DNA of 31,975 nucleotides, taken from a virus. This document shows positions 6,724 through 14,976 of this stretch, in pieces (within the stretch, counting starts at the first letter, position 1; each line of letters begins with the position of its first letter). Made by a program: the position numbers and the translations under genes. A model generated the notes under the pieces. The model made no database searches and had not been told where the DNA came from. It worked only from the letters and a program-made list of their open reading frames with translations. The DNA is taken from positions 1 to 31,975 of the IMG/VR virus record IMGVR_UViG_3300043119_000307. One strand, given 5' to 3'.

Positions 6724-7392
6724 TTATACGCCGAGCGAGTTGTTGTAAGAATGAACACCGACGTTCAGCTTTACGATGAACTCAGGATAATCATCCGCTT
6801 CAGTGCCGCGAACAACGTCAACAATGCGCAAAGCGAGAGTCGAAGTTGCAGCCAGCGAGCCGCCGTTGGAACCAACAACAAGGTTGAAGCTCGAGACGCC
6901 GTTCGCGGTGTTGCCACCCGAACCAAAGCCCAAAGCCGCGTTCTTGCCGACAGCGCCCGGCCAACCGGAGCCAGCAGTGCCCGAGTTGAAGGTACCCAAA
7001 GCCGCGCTGCCCTTGACTTGGAACAGAGCATCGGGGTCGTCCATGACCATGATCCACACGTCCGTAGCACCACCGGTGATGGTGTTTGCGGGCAAGTAGT
7101 TGGTCCAGACAGGCTGCTTGGTCGAGGGGTTCACATAACGTGCACCAACCATGACGCCGATGATGCCTGCAGTAGCGTCCGCGGACGTAGCAGGAATCTT
7201 GATGGCGACAGGGGACGTGGTTACGACAGCCGAAGGCTGGCCTGCCGAGGAAAGAACAACGAGGTCACCGAAGAAAATTGCAGCCGAGTTGTTGGCAGCA
7301 ACTTTGATTTCGCGCATGACGCCGCCGTTGAAAGCCTGACCACCGATCAAATTCAGTGGTTTAAGGCCGTAGCCGGTAGCAGTGGAAGACAT
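6724..7392 (-). CDS. Capsid decoration / head protein (putative)
   Basis: The product is 222 aa, directly upstream of the capsid gene with a 13-base gap. It starts MSSTATGYGLKPLNLIGGQA and contains FFGDLVVLSSAG and IIGVMVGARYVNPSTKQPVW, a pattern familiar from phage proteins encoded beside major capsid genes. It is beta-rich with no catalytic motif. The family is usually annotated as structural; a decoration or capsid-stabilising role is an inference from location and fold type. Confidence 0.8.
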   Translation of the reverse strand: MSSTATGYGLKPLNLIGGQAFNGGVMREIKVAANNSAAIFFGDLVVLSSAGQPSAVVTTSPVAIKIPATSADATAGIIGVMVGARYVNPSTKQPVWTNYLPANTITGGATDVWIMVMDDPDALFQVKGSAALGTFNSGTAGSGWPGAVGKNAALGFGSGGNTANGVSSFNLVVGSNGGSLAATSTLALRIVDVVRGTEADDYPEFIVKLNVGVHSYNNSLGV

Positions 7393-7435
7393 TATGTCTA
7401 CTCCTATGCCTAGTGTGGGGACTTAGTAGAGGGTA

Positions 7436-7882
7436 TCAGCCTTTACCAAACGTGGTGCGGGACGAACGCTCGGGCCGAAGCACGGGCATACGTGGGTCAG
7501 ACTCGCGGAGGAAATTACGATCAACAGCGTCCATCTGGGCCTGAGCTTCTTCGACTTGGCCGTGTGTACGATCCTCTGCAAGTTCGGCGGGAATACTGCA
7601 CAGCAGCAGGCCACCGACCTCAATATTCTCAGGGAAGCGCGATTCAAGATCGGACATGATCTTGAGTTCGGGAAATTCACTCGCCTTAACGGGCACATAA
7701 CCTTCCCGGAAACGGCGTGAGACGTTCGTCATATCTGCCTGACCCAGAGAGGCGGTGCGAACCCAACGGAATTTCATCCCATTGCGTGGTTCGGGGGTCG
7801 GTAGCATAGACTGTCTTTGCCAAGAACGTTGCCGTGTCTCGCTTTCGCGGGTTTCGGCAGTACGAGGAGTCCGGTTAGCCAT
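7436..7882 (-). CDS. Conserved head-module protein
   Basis: The product is 148 aa. An Arg-rich amino end is followed by LPTPEPRNGMKFRWVRTASL and NVSRRFREGYVPVKASEFPE, then SRFPENIEVGGLLLCSIP, a pattern seen in uncharacterised proteins between scaffold and capsid genes of related phages. The carboxy end is basic and disordered (RPERSSRTTFGKG). It overlaps the scaffold stop by eight bases. Likely a minor head or assembly protein; function not known. Confidence 0.8.
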   Translation of the reverse strand: MANRTPRTAETRESETRQRSWQRQSMLPTPEPRNGMKFRWVRTASLGQADMTNVSRRFREGYVPVKASEFPELKIMSDLESRFPENIEVGGLLLCSIPAELAEDRTHGQVEEAQAQMDAVDRNFLRESDPRMPVLRPERSSRTTFGKG

Positions 7883-8795
7883 TCTGCATGTCCTTCAGTT
7901 TCTGCGCCGCGTAGTCTTTAATCGAAATTCCGAGCCTCTTGGCGATAGCGGCCTCGGATGAGGTTATAACAACTTTAGTGCGTGGTGCGGTGGAGCTACG
8001 TCCGCCGGGGGCCACCACGGAGCCAGCCTTACGTTGCGGTTGTTGTACCTCAGTATCCGCAGCGAACCGGTCAGGATAGCGTTTCTGCATAGCCTGATCG
8101 ACCTTAGTATAGTACAAATCGCTGCGTGGATCAATCCCGCTCTCGATCAGCTCTTCGTGGACTAACATCGCATACCGAGTCATCGGTTTGTCGGTCTGGA
8201 ACCAGTCGTTTTTCTGCACCCAATCCTTAGCCTTTGTGTCAGGCTCAGGGATTTGAGCTCGTGGTGCGGGCGCTGGAGTGGCTACAGGCTCCGGCTGTGG
8301 CGTAACTTGCCAATTTTCTACCCGGTCTGCCTCAGACTGCAGCTTCATAAGCCGCATCTGTGCGTTGACCACTGCGTCAGAGTCGCCGGCCTCGTATGCC
8401 TCTTTGTACGCGCGTTTGGCGACATCGAGTTCAGAAGTTACGCGGGCCTTCGCCTGATTGATCAGGACGCCTTCACCCTCGGTCAGGTTCTTGCGTAGCC
8501 GGTCATTCTCCTGCTTCACCTTCTCCGCGTAAGAGACAGCGGCTTCGCGCTCGCGCGCTGCGGCTTCTTTTTGCCGGCGTTCCTCATGGAACTCGTACTT
8601 CAGCTTTTTGATGCGCTTCTGGACACCTTCGCTGTGCTTAGCGAGGTCTTCATCGTCATCTTCTACTGCTGCCGGTGCATCAGCGGTTTCGGTTTTCCGA
8701 GTGCGCCCTCGGTCCTGTTCAGGGGTGTCATCCTGAATCTCAATCTCCAGATCATCCTCTGTAAGATCGACTACTTGATCCTGCTCGTCACTCAT
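7875..8795 (-). CDS. Scaffolding protein
   Basis: The product is 306 aa. The first 55 residues are very acidic (DLTEDDLEIEIQDDTPEQD), then comes a long charged coiled coil (roughly residues 57-160, with RIKKLKYEFHEERRQKEAAA), a Pro/Ala linker (PQPEPVATPAPAPRAQ), and a carboxy domain with helical ends (AIAKRLGISIKDYAAQKLK). High charge, coiled coil and position between co-chaperonin and capsid genes are what phage scaffolds show; they template capsid assembly and then leave the head. The stop overlaps the next gene by eight bases. Confidence 0.85.
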   Translation of the reverse strand: MSDEQDQVVDLTEDDLEIEIQDDTPEQDRGRTRKTETADAPAAVEDDDEDLAKHSEGVQKRIKKLKYEFHEERRQKEAAAREREAAVSYAEKVKQENDRLRKNLTEGEGVLINQAKARVTSELDVAKRAYKEAYEAGDSDAVVNAQMRLMKLQSEADRVENWQVTPQPEPVATPAPAPRAQIPEPDTKAKDWVQKNDWFQTDKPMTRYAMLVHEELIESGIDPRSDLYYTKVDQAMQKRYPDRFAADTEVQQPQRKAGSVVAPGGRSSTAPRTKVVITSSEAAIAKRLGISIKDYAAQKLKDMQNG

Positions 8796-9160
8796 GCTCG
8801 GCTGTACCCCCGTGGGTCTTCGACAACTGCTTCAACAGTGTCATCATTGATGATACGAAACTCCTTGCCCGCTACTTTGAACCGGGTACCCGAGTAGGAC
8901 CGGAAAATAACAAAGTCCCCTTCTTGGCACCATGGCCCGCTTGGGAAGCGCGTCTTATCGCTATAGGCCTCAGGACCTACACGCAGGACGTAGCCGATGA
9001 TGGAGGCGGTCTCTTCCATCTTCTTCAGTTGGTCGGGCATATAAACCCCACCTTCGGTTTTCCCGGTAAGCTCGGGAACTGCAATAAGGATTCGGTAGCC
9101 GCGGGGCTCCGGGAGCTTAGCAGAAAGCTCGTCATCCATATTTACATCAGTAACGTACAT
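8792..9160 (-). CDS. GroES-like co-chaperonin
   Basis: The product is 122 aa. The ATG at 9160-9158 has AGGAG at 9166-9170, five bases upstream, so the GTG ten codons earlier is rejected. The sequence has the GroES beta-barrel pattern: an amino RGYRILIAVPEL, a mobile loop region (TGKTEGGVYMPDQLKKME), a VLRVGPEAYSDKTRF stretch, and the conserved GDFVIFRSYSGTRFKVAGKE. In T4 and relatives such proteins (gp31) replace host GroES to fold the capsid protein inside GroEL. Its location beside the scaffold fits that job. Confidence 0.85.
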   Translation of the reverse strand: MYVTDVNMDDELSAKLPEPRGYRILIAVPELTGKTEGGVYMPDQLKKMEETASIIGYVLRVGPEAYSDKTRFPSGPWCQEGDFVIFRSYSGTRFKVAGKEFRIINDDTVEAVVEDPRGYSRA

Positions 9161-9234
9161 CGCATCTCCTAGCAGTGATTTAAGGCTCACAGTACCTATG
9201 CGTGGGTTATTCCACGAATGTCGGGCAGATTGGT

Positions 9235-9423
9235 CTAATCTGCGATATATCTACGCTCGAGGTCTTTAAGCTCGTCTTCGACGCGGGTGAGAGCCGTATA
9301 CTCCCCCACCGCGCGCCAATAGTCTTCTGGCGTCTTCGCGCCGCCCTCGGCTAAGTGGACCTGCAGACCGGTCTTACGGTCTGCGATCTCCCGAATAACC
9401 GGGTAGAATATGCCCTCACCCAT
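9235..9423 (-). CDS. Small head-module protein, unknown
   Basis: The product is 62 aa and largely helical, with DRKTGLQVHLAEGGAKTPED followed by YWRAVGEYTALTRVEDEL. The ATG overlaps the portal stop by eight bases, so it is translated with the portal. Short helical proteins of about 60-70 aa with an A-GGAKTPEDY-like segment are common just after portal genes, without known function. The ribosome binding site would lie inside the portal gene. Confidence 0.75.
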   Translation of the reverse strand: MGEGIFYPVIREIADRKTGLQVHLAEGGAKTPEDYWRAVGEYTALTRVEDELKDLERRYIAD

Positions 9424-11851
9424 TCATCAGGCCCTTCGCTACTTCGAGAGCCAACCGCGCGGACTCGAGGTCTTTGCTGTGGTCGATCTTCCCGGCGTTT
9501 AGCACGATCTCTGCCGCGGAGCGCTCATTTTCCGCGTCAAGCCGCCCCTCTTGGACCATCGCATTTGCCTCTTTTGTGGCTTTATCCAACTCGAAGCGGA
9601 GCTTATCCATCTCCATTTTGTGCGTGAGCTCCGTCTCTTTGATCGTCAGCTCGCGTTGCTGAATCTGCGTCAGCGGGTCAGCCTGTTGTGCCGCCGCCTG
9701 CTCTGCGGAGGCGTCCGCTTGGTTCTTTTGCGACAGTTTTTGTGCTGCTTGCGCCACAAGACGCGACAACTGCAGCTCGACATCTTCTGGCAAGGGCGAC
9801 TCGGGGTCTGGAAGCTCGACGCCCAACTGCTTCTGGATTTCCACCCGGTACTGGAGCGCGACGTGTTCGGTGATGTGCGCCATCATGGCCGAGTTGATAG
9901 CCTCGGCAAACGGGGATTGGCCGATGATCTGCTGGATTTTCGGGTCCTGCATTGCCATCATATGCGTCTGAATATGCGCTTCGTGGTCTTGATAGGCGAA
10001 CGCCTTGACCGGCTCCTGCTTCAGCATAGCCATGTTCTCGGATACGGGGTCTGCTGGCTTGATCTCTCCAGCCAACTTGATGATGTCGCCCGCATCTTGG
10101 ATACCCAAAACGCTGAGCATCTGAGAGTGCAGCTTACCCATATCGTATAGCTGTGGCGCCTGTTGGGCCAGCTGCAGTGCCGCTTGGTACTGCATGATCC
10201 GCTGCGCCATCGTAGCCGCGTTAGGGTCAGATACCGGAATAACATCAATCCGTCCGTCGAAGTCGGCTACGCGATCGGCGGGCTCGTCTACCTCGTAAGA
10301 ATACTCCGCAGGCATGTAGTCGTGCACGATGCGCGCAAGGATACGCAGTTCTTGCTTCATCGCGGCGTGAAGCCGGGCTTGGATACCCGACATAACCTTC
10401 ATCGAGCGCTCCATCAGCGCCAATGTGGTGCCCACCGGGGCCTGCGCGTTCATGTCGCCAACTTGAATGTCGCCAACAGACCCAATCCGCCGGCCTTCTT
10501 CAACCACATTCCCCATCAGCGCCATCAACGTCTGCGATGGCTCCTTGTATGGCAGGGGCACGATCGAATCCTTAATAGTGCCGCCTACGACGTCCACATC
10601 CCGGAACTCGCCCGGCATGATTGGGTTTGTGTCTCCCGTGATGCGAAGGCCGCGCGCCTTGAACCCTGCTGGCAAGTTAGCGAGGGTACCGGCGTCAATG
10701 AGCTGGCGCAGCAGCGAGGTGGCGGATTTCGTCAGGCCACCAATCGTGTGGATCAGTCCCGTGCCATAGAACCCCATCCCGGGCAGGTATGGGTAGTGCA
10801 CAAAGTGCATCCGCTTCTGTTTCCGGTCATCATCTTCGTACCAATTCCGGCGGATAGCCAAGACCGTCGAGGAAGACTTATCAAGCGTAATGACGTAGGG
10901 CCGGGCTAGGCCCTCAGGGTCGTCGAAGGGCTCAGGCAAATCCATCTCGACGTGCATCTCGAGAATAGTGTGCCGAGGGTCGTCAGAGATGACCTGATCT
11001 GTGCCCTCCATATCGTTGTACTTTTCCTCGATGTCGCTGACGTCACGGACAGGCTCGGGCAAGTCTTCGTCTATGTAGAACCCGCTCACCTGCAGCGCCC
11101 GGATTTCATCCGCGGTCTTCTTCATCACGTGGGTGAACCGCGGGCAAGTGCGGAGGTTTGACGCTCCATACGACACGACCAGCTCTTCAGCAGGAACGAA
11201 GAGAGATACAGGACGCTCTAGGAGGGGATCATAGTAGATTTTCTTGAACGCGGACCCTGCTAGGGGCAGTTTGAACAGCATCTGCTCCATCTCGTCCCGA
11301 TAGTCGGGCATCACCTCGGTGATGAGATAATTCAGCTCGTTCTCGACGCGCTGCGCCTGCTTTACCCGGTCTGGGGTCAACTTACCCATGATTTTGGTAC
11401 GTGCCGGCCCGCTTGCCGGCATAAGTTCACTCATGGCCTGCGCTTGGAACCGCACTACGGCCTCGGTCAGCATCGGATGGTACACACCAGACGCGCCGCT
11501 CCATGGGGTTGTCCGCTCTTCCACCTTCATGCCCAGCAGGTCGAGGCCCTTAATATAGGCTCGAGCCCACTCCTTGCGGGACATCCGGTCGCCCTCGAAA
11601 GACTCGATGAGGTCAGAGGCGAGAGACTGTAGCTCGCTCTCCTTGAAGTACTCGACGAGGTTCTCGTCATGCTCGCCGGTAACCGCTTCATCGGGCTCTT
11701 CCGCGCCGCCAAAGTCCACGACAATGTCGCCATTCTCGAGCTCAGTCTCCGTGGAGCCTGCAATATCCTCCATGGTAATGTCCATGACGTCCGACAGTTC
11801 GTCGTCCTGCATCAGGATATTGCTCGGTTCCAGTGGTTTAGCGACGGCCAT
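9416..11851 (-). CDS. Portal protein (large, P22-like)
   Basis: The product is 811 aa from the ATG at 11851; an ATG 18 bases upstream (11869) would leave only a few bases of leader after the putative promoter. The amino end is acidic, then KEWARAYIKGLDLLGMKVEE, SGASGVYHPMLTEAVVRF and AQAMSELMPASGPARTKIMG give the portal core seen in large phage portals. The middle includes LVVSYGASNL, a PYLPGMGFYGTGLIHTIGG clip and LLRQLIDAGTLANLPAG. The last 150 residues are a Gln/Glu/Lys-rich coiled coil like the P22 barrel. It forms the twelve-subunit ring through which terminase packs DNA. Confidence 0.92.
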   Translation of the reverse strand: MAVAKPLEPSNILMQDDELSDVMDITMEDIAGSTETELENGDIVVDFGGAEEPDEAVTGEHDENLVEYFKESELQSLASDLIESFEGDRMSRKEWARAYIKGLDLLGMKVEERTTPWSGASGVYHPMLTEAVVRFQAQAMSELMPASGPARTKIMGKLTPDRVKQAQRVENELNYLITEVMPDYRDEMEQMLFKLPLAGSAFKKIYYDPLLERPVSLFVPAEELVVSYGASNLRTCPRFTHVMKKTADEIRALQVSGFYIDEDLPEPVRDVSDIEEKYNDMEGTDQVISDDPRHTILEMHVEMDLPEPFDDPEGLARPYVITLDKSSSTVLAIRRNWYEDDDRKQKRMHFVHYPYLPGMGFYGTGLIHTIGGLTKSATSLLRQLIDAGTLANLPAGFKARGLRITGDTNPIMPGEFRDVDVVGGTIKDSIVPLPYKEPSQTLMALMGNVVEEGRRIGSVGDIQVGDMNAQAPVGTTLALMERSMKVMSGIQARLHAAMKQELRILARIVHDYMPAEYSYEVDEPADRVADFDGRIDVIPVSDPNAATMAQRIMQYQAALQLAQQAPQLYDMGKLHSQMLSVLGIQDAGDIIKLAGEIKPADPVSENMAMLKQEPVKAFAYQDHEAHIQTHMMAMQDPKIQQIIGQSPFAEAINSAMMAHITEHVALQYRVEIQKQLGVELPDPESPLPEDVELQLSRLVAQAAQKLSQKNQADASAEQAAAQQADPLTQIQQRELTIKETELTHKMEMDKLRFELDKATKEANAMVQEGRLDAENERSAAEIVLNAGKIDHSKDLESARLALEVAKGLMNG

Positions 11852-11881
11852 GATGTTACCCCATTGCATACATCCGTACCT

Positions 11882-11910
11882 ACTATAGCAGATACAGGGT
11901 CAAAATAGAA
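11882..11910 (-). promoter_or_regulatory. Putative extended -10 promoter for the portal operon
   Basis: On the minus strand TGC-TATAGT (11890-11882) is an extended -10 element identical in its core to that of the early promoter at 17122-17151. The -35 region (TTCTAT around 11910-11905) is weak. The predicted start lies about 25 bases before the portal ATG. The interval 11852-11963 holds no gene, so a promoter here is plausible but unproven. Confidence 0.45.
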
Positions 11911-11963
11911 AGAGTGAAGTACAGAGCGCTTGTTTCGCAGAATCTAACACAAATCTCCGGACT

Positions 11964-13565
11964 TTAGTAGTAGGCAGCGCGGCGGGACATCATGGCAAGG
12001 GCATCGTCCTCATCTTTGTAATCTGACGGCAGTTTGATGAAGCCGCCCTGCCGGAATCTCATCAGTGCCATGACCGTGCTGTCGACGAGGTCATCATGTG
12101 AGGCGAACGGAAACCCTGCGATCTCCTCGATGACTTCTTCGGCCCACCGTGTCTCCGGCGCCCAGACCAGCCCGGACGAAATTATGTCCGCCACGGAGTT
12201 CAACCGGGCCATCTTGTCCCCGGTACCGCGGTGCGGCGTGTACTCCTGCACGGGGAGCCCCATCCGGCGCATTTCTTGGTAAAGTGCCACCCCGGAGCTC
12301 TTTTTCTCGACGATAAACGAGTCGGGTTCCCAGATTTTGTACTGCTCGAGAGCCATTTGCTTCAGTTCCGGGAACTCATACCGGTCTTTTATGGCCTCTA
12401 GGAGGATAATGTTGTGGTTACTCACCTCCTCATTGTAAAACACGCCCCACACGGTCAAGGCCGTGAAGTCATTCCGGGTCTTTGTCTCCGCCGCAGAGTC
12501 GAGGGACATGATAATGTAGTCGCATTCTGGCGGTTTCTCGTCTTCCCACCGCATCCACCACTCTCGTTTGACGATCGCAGCCTCTTCAGCCGTGGGCTGC
12601 TGCTGATACTGGGAGTTCCACTGGAACACAGGCATCGAAGCCTTGGTGCGCAGCAGCGCCGCCATATCAAAGAACTCAGGCCAGAGCGGTTTCTGCACGA
12701 TGCGGGTCACTTCTTCCCCGTCCTCGTCCGTCTCGGTCACTTCGACGTCGAGAATCGCGGGGAACTCGATGATGTTGTACTGGTCCGCGCCTTCGTTCTT
12801 GATCATATCCCGGGTTACACGCCCCGTTAGGTCGTCGAGGTGCCATCTTGTTTGAACGATTGCTATGCGCCCGCCGGGCATCAGACGTGTCCGGGCACCG
12901 AATGTGAACCACTCGTAGGCTTTCTGGAACACTTCGAAGTTGCCGTTGATCACATCTTGCTCTGAGTGTGGGTCATCCACGAGGAGCAGGTCCGCACCGC
13001 GGCCTGCGATGGACGAACCGATACCGCAGGCGAAGTACTCACCGCCAAAGTTTGTGTTCCACCGGCCCGCCGACTTGCTGTCTGTAGCCAGTGAGACGTG
13101 TGGAAACAGCGCCCGGTAGGCATCTTCTGCAAGGAGGTTTCGGACCTTACGTCCGAAGTCCACGGCCAAGTCTGTGGTGTGCGACACCATCATAACCTTC
13201 TTGTCCGGGTTCCGCCCGAGGAACCACGCGGGGAAGTAGATTGACACGAGCTGGCTTTTCCCGTGCCGGGGCGGGATATTTACGCAGATTCGGTCTTCCC
13301 CATCGGGGGCCAGTGGGCCTCGCTCGATGGCCATTAGCTGGTCCGCCAAGATTCTGTGGTGCCGGCCAACCATATAGTTGGGGTCCATGTACTTGCAAAA
13401 CTCGATCAGGTCATCCCGGGCAGAATCCAACCGCTTGCGGCGCTCCAACTCCTCGAGCTGCACGGTAATGGCGACGACCTCCGCCTCTGAGAGGCGGTCC
13501 AGATTCTGCAGGAGGAGGTGCAGTTCTTCTTCGCTGAAGCCGAGGTCGAGGGAGGTGTCAGCCAT
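11964..13565 (-). CDS. Terminase large subunit
   Basis: The product is 533 aa. The start is the ATG at 13565-13563, which overlaps the upstream stop by eight bases. The ATPase half has Walker A PPRHGKSQ (about 98-105), a SHTTDLAVDFGRK segment, Walker B LLLVDDP (about 193-199) and the coupling motif QTRW (about 238-241). The nuclease half opens with IIMSLDSAAETKTRNDFTAL (metal Asp near 356) and closes with SHDDLVDSTVMAL. It pumps DNA into the procapsid through the portal and cuts the concatemer. A small leading helical part (residues 1-50) may bind the small subunit. Confidence 0.95.
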   Translation of the reverse strand: MADTSLDLGFSEEELHLLLQNLDRLSEAEVVAITVQLEELERRKRLDSARDDLIEFCKYMDPNYMVGRHHRILADQLMAIERGPLAPDGEDRICVNIPPRHGKSQLVSIYFPAWFLGRNPDKKVMMVSHTTDLAVDFGRKVRNLLAEDAYRALFPHVSLATDSKSAGRWNTNFGGEYFACGIGSSIAGRGADLLLVDDPHSEQDVINGNFEVFQKAYEWFTFGARTRLMPGGRIAIVQTRWHLDDLTGRVTRDMIKNEGADQYNIIEFPAILDVEVTETDEDGEEVTRIVQKPLWPEFFDMAALLRTKASMPVFQWNSQYQQQPTAEEAAIVKREWWMRWEDEKPPECDYIIMSLDSAAETKTRNDFTALTVWGVFYNEEVSNHNIILLEAIKDRYEFPELKQMALEQYKIWEPDSFIVEKKSSGVALYQEMRRMGLPVQEYTPHRGTGDKMARLNSVADIISSGLVWAPETRWAEEVIEEIAGFPFASHDDLVDSTVMALMRFRQGGFIKLPSDYKDEDDALAMMSRRAAYY

Positions 13566-13836
13566 TCCGCAGCCCATCATAGTATTCGTGGTGCAACGCA
13601 GATACGGCAAAGCCAAGGGCTATACTTTTTCCAACATGGTCGTCGGCGGCCCATCCGGTACCGACACAATGATCAGGTAGCGGGTATGCGTAAGCCATCG
13701 CGCTGATCTCCCCCGTTTTTACCCGCTCAAGCAAACCCTCTAAGATCGAGATAAGCTCCTCATTAGGTAGGGCGGGTGGCTCCCCCGGGCCCGCAGGGTT
13801 AACAGGTCCGCCATATAGCGATACAACTTTACTCAT
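13558..13836 (-). CDS. Small phage protein beside terminase, unknown
   Basis: The product is 92 aa from the ATG at 13836; an ATG three codons upstream is possible. It reads MSKVVSLYGG, a Pro/Gly linker, then ELISILEGLLERVKTGEISA, MAYAYPL and a carboxy VGTGWAADDHVGKSIALGFA. Small proteins with this ISxLEGLLxRxxxGEI ... GTGWA pattern are widespread in phages near terminase or in early regions; no function is known. It overlaps both neighbours and so is coupled to the packaging genes. Confidence 0.75.
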   Translation of the reverse strand: MSKVVSLYGGPVNPAGPGEPPALPNEELISILEGLLERVKTGEISAMAYAYPLPDHCVGTGWAADDHVGKSIALGFAVSALHHEYYDGLRNG

Positions 13837-14428
13837 CTTCGTCATCCCATGCAGAATCTAAGGTTTCCGCTGTAAGCAGCGGGCGAGCGTCTACGACCTC
13901 CGCATCGTCGATGGGGTTCACCAACTTGCTGAGCTTGGCCCGGAGGGCATCGCGGAGGTCCGCACTGGTCTTGTTGATAACAGTGATCTCGCTCTTTTCA
14001 GCGAAGAGCCCCACGTCGCTGATCTTGCCGAGCAGCTCTAGGGCCTTGATCCTGATCCTCGGATCGGGATTATCTGATTCCTCGATCAGCCTGTTGGTCA
14101 CAAAGTTACGCACCTGTTCGGCGCTCTCTATGATGTTATGGCTGAACTTCTTCAGTTGTTGGTCAATAGCTCGTAATGCGGCAGGGGTCATTTGTCCTAT
14201 CCGTTTGTCCGTCAGCGAACGTGAGGCCTCGTCCGGGTTTTTTGCAAAGGCAAGGGTGACCTTACCTGCAGCCTCGATATCAGCGTCAGTGTAAGAAATC
14301 TCCAGCCCGTGCTGGGCTAAGAGATCAATCGTCTTTGATGCACCAGCCGCCATCTTGTCAACGTCTAGTGGAAATTGCGCCTTAGTAGGTGGTGGCGGGC
14401 CGAAGGTCGGAGTGAGGTATATGGTCAT
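13829..14428 (-). CDS. Terminase small subunit (putative)
   Basis: The product is 199 aa. The ATG at 14428 was chosen because longer frames run through the GC-rich inverted repeat upstream. The first 30 residues are Pro-rich; then comes an all-helical body (ADIEAAGKVTLAFAKNPDEA, RAIDQQLKKFSHNIIESAEQ) and IRIKALELLGKISDVGLFAE, which resembles proteins I know as putative small terminases. It is the first gene of the left arm, just upstream of the large subunit, as expected for the DNA-recognition subunit. No HTH is obvious, so the call rests on position and pattern. Confidence 0.65.
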   Translation of the reverse strand: MTIYLTPTFGPPPPTKAQFPLDVDKMAAGASKTIDLLAQHGLEISYTDADIEAAGKVTLAFAKNPDEASRSLTDKRIGQMTPAALRAIDQQLKKFSHNIIESAEQVRNFVTNRLIEESDNPDPRIRIKALELLGKISDVGLFAEKSEITVINKTSADLRDALRAKLSKLVNPIDDAEVVDARPLLTAETLDSAWDDEDE

Positions 14429-14457
14429 ATGCTGCAGTGTACCGCAATATACCCCCC

Positions 14458-14495
14458 CATAGGAAGAACGTTTTGCAAGGGGGGCCTTTCCTATG
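14458..14495 (-). repeat. Inverted repeat upstream of the packaging operon
   Basis: CATAGGAA (14458-14465) and TTCCTATG (14488-14495) are perfect 8-bp arms 22 bases apart, flanked by C- and G-runs. It lies 30 bases upstream of the small terminase ATG. A TATATT at 14446-14451 could be a late -10, but I see no good -35. It may be an operator or a recognition site for late transcription; unproven. Confidence 0.4.
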
Positions 14496-14545
14496 CAGAG
14501 GGGGGTGGGGTGCACGGGATAGAGTTTTTGGAGGTAGGGGGGGTC

Positions 14546-14574
14546 TTGTTCGTTTGCCGGCAGGGCTCTATAGA
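14546..14574 (+). promoter_or_regulatory. Promoter of the tRNA gene
   Basis: TTGTTC (14546-14551), a 17-base spacer and TATAGA (14569-14574) form a sigma70-like promoter. A start seven bases downstream falls exactly on the first base of the tRNA at 14581. The hexamers match consensus four and five of six. Inferred from sequence only. Confidence 0.5.
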
Positions 14575-14580
14575 GGCCGA

Positions 14581-14656
14581 GTATCTGTAGCTCAATGGTT
14601 AGAGCTGGGCGCTCATAACGCTTAGGTTAGGGGTTCGAATCCCTTCAGATACACCA
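14581..14656 (+). tRNA. tRNA with CAT anticodon (Met elongator or Ile2)
   Basis: A complete 76-base cloverleaf is present. The acceptor GTATCTG pairs perfectly with CAGATAC at 14646-14652; the D-stem is GCTC/GAGC; the anticodon stem GGGCG/CGCTT holds a CTCATAA loop; the T-arm has AGGGG-TTCGAAT-CCCTT. Discriminator A and an encoded CCA end follow. G1:C72 is paired, which argues against an initiator tRNA. The CAT anticodon could be read as Met or, if lysidine-modified, as Ile(AUA); the TGGTTAGAGC D-arm recalls bacterial Ile2. It may help translate codons rare in the host. Confidence 0.93.
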
Positions 14657-14861
14657 ACCCCCAAAAAAGTATAGTACCATGTAGGAAACGTGATGTTCTA
14701 GTAATGTTCTAGGTTGGCTGTGTTCTGGTATTGTTCCAAATGTGATTTATTTGCGCGGATTAGTATGTATAAGCGGCGCAGCCCGATCGGTTTTTTGGGG
14801 GGTAGGCCCCTAGGTGGGGTCAGCCAAACCGCGATTTTGGCCCCAAAAATAAGGAAAATCG

Positions 14862-14880
14862 AGTTAGATTTGATCTAACT
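14862..14880. promoter_or_regulatory. Operator-like palindrome 1 (AGTTAG-N7-CTAACT)
   Basis: This copy has 8-bp arms, AGTTAGAT and ATCTAACT, around TTG. It is the first of five copies with the same N7 spacing (others at 16320, 16443, 17275 and 17476). It lies in the gene-free stretch 14657-14976, which also holds weak TAATGTTCT-like repeats near 14690-14740 and no gene I can support. It is placed upstream of the 14977 gene. Confidence 0.7.
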
Positions 14881-14976
14881 ACCACGTCACCCGCTTGCAT
14901 TGAATGCCAAACAATGGCAAAACATATTCACCGAAGGCAAGCAATAAGACCGTCGGCATCACAAGGAAAACAAGCA

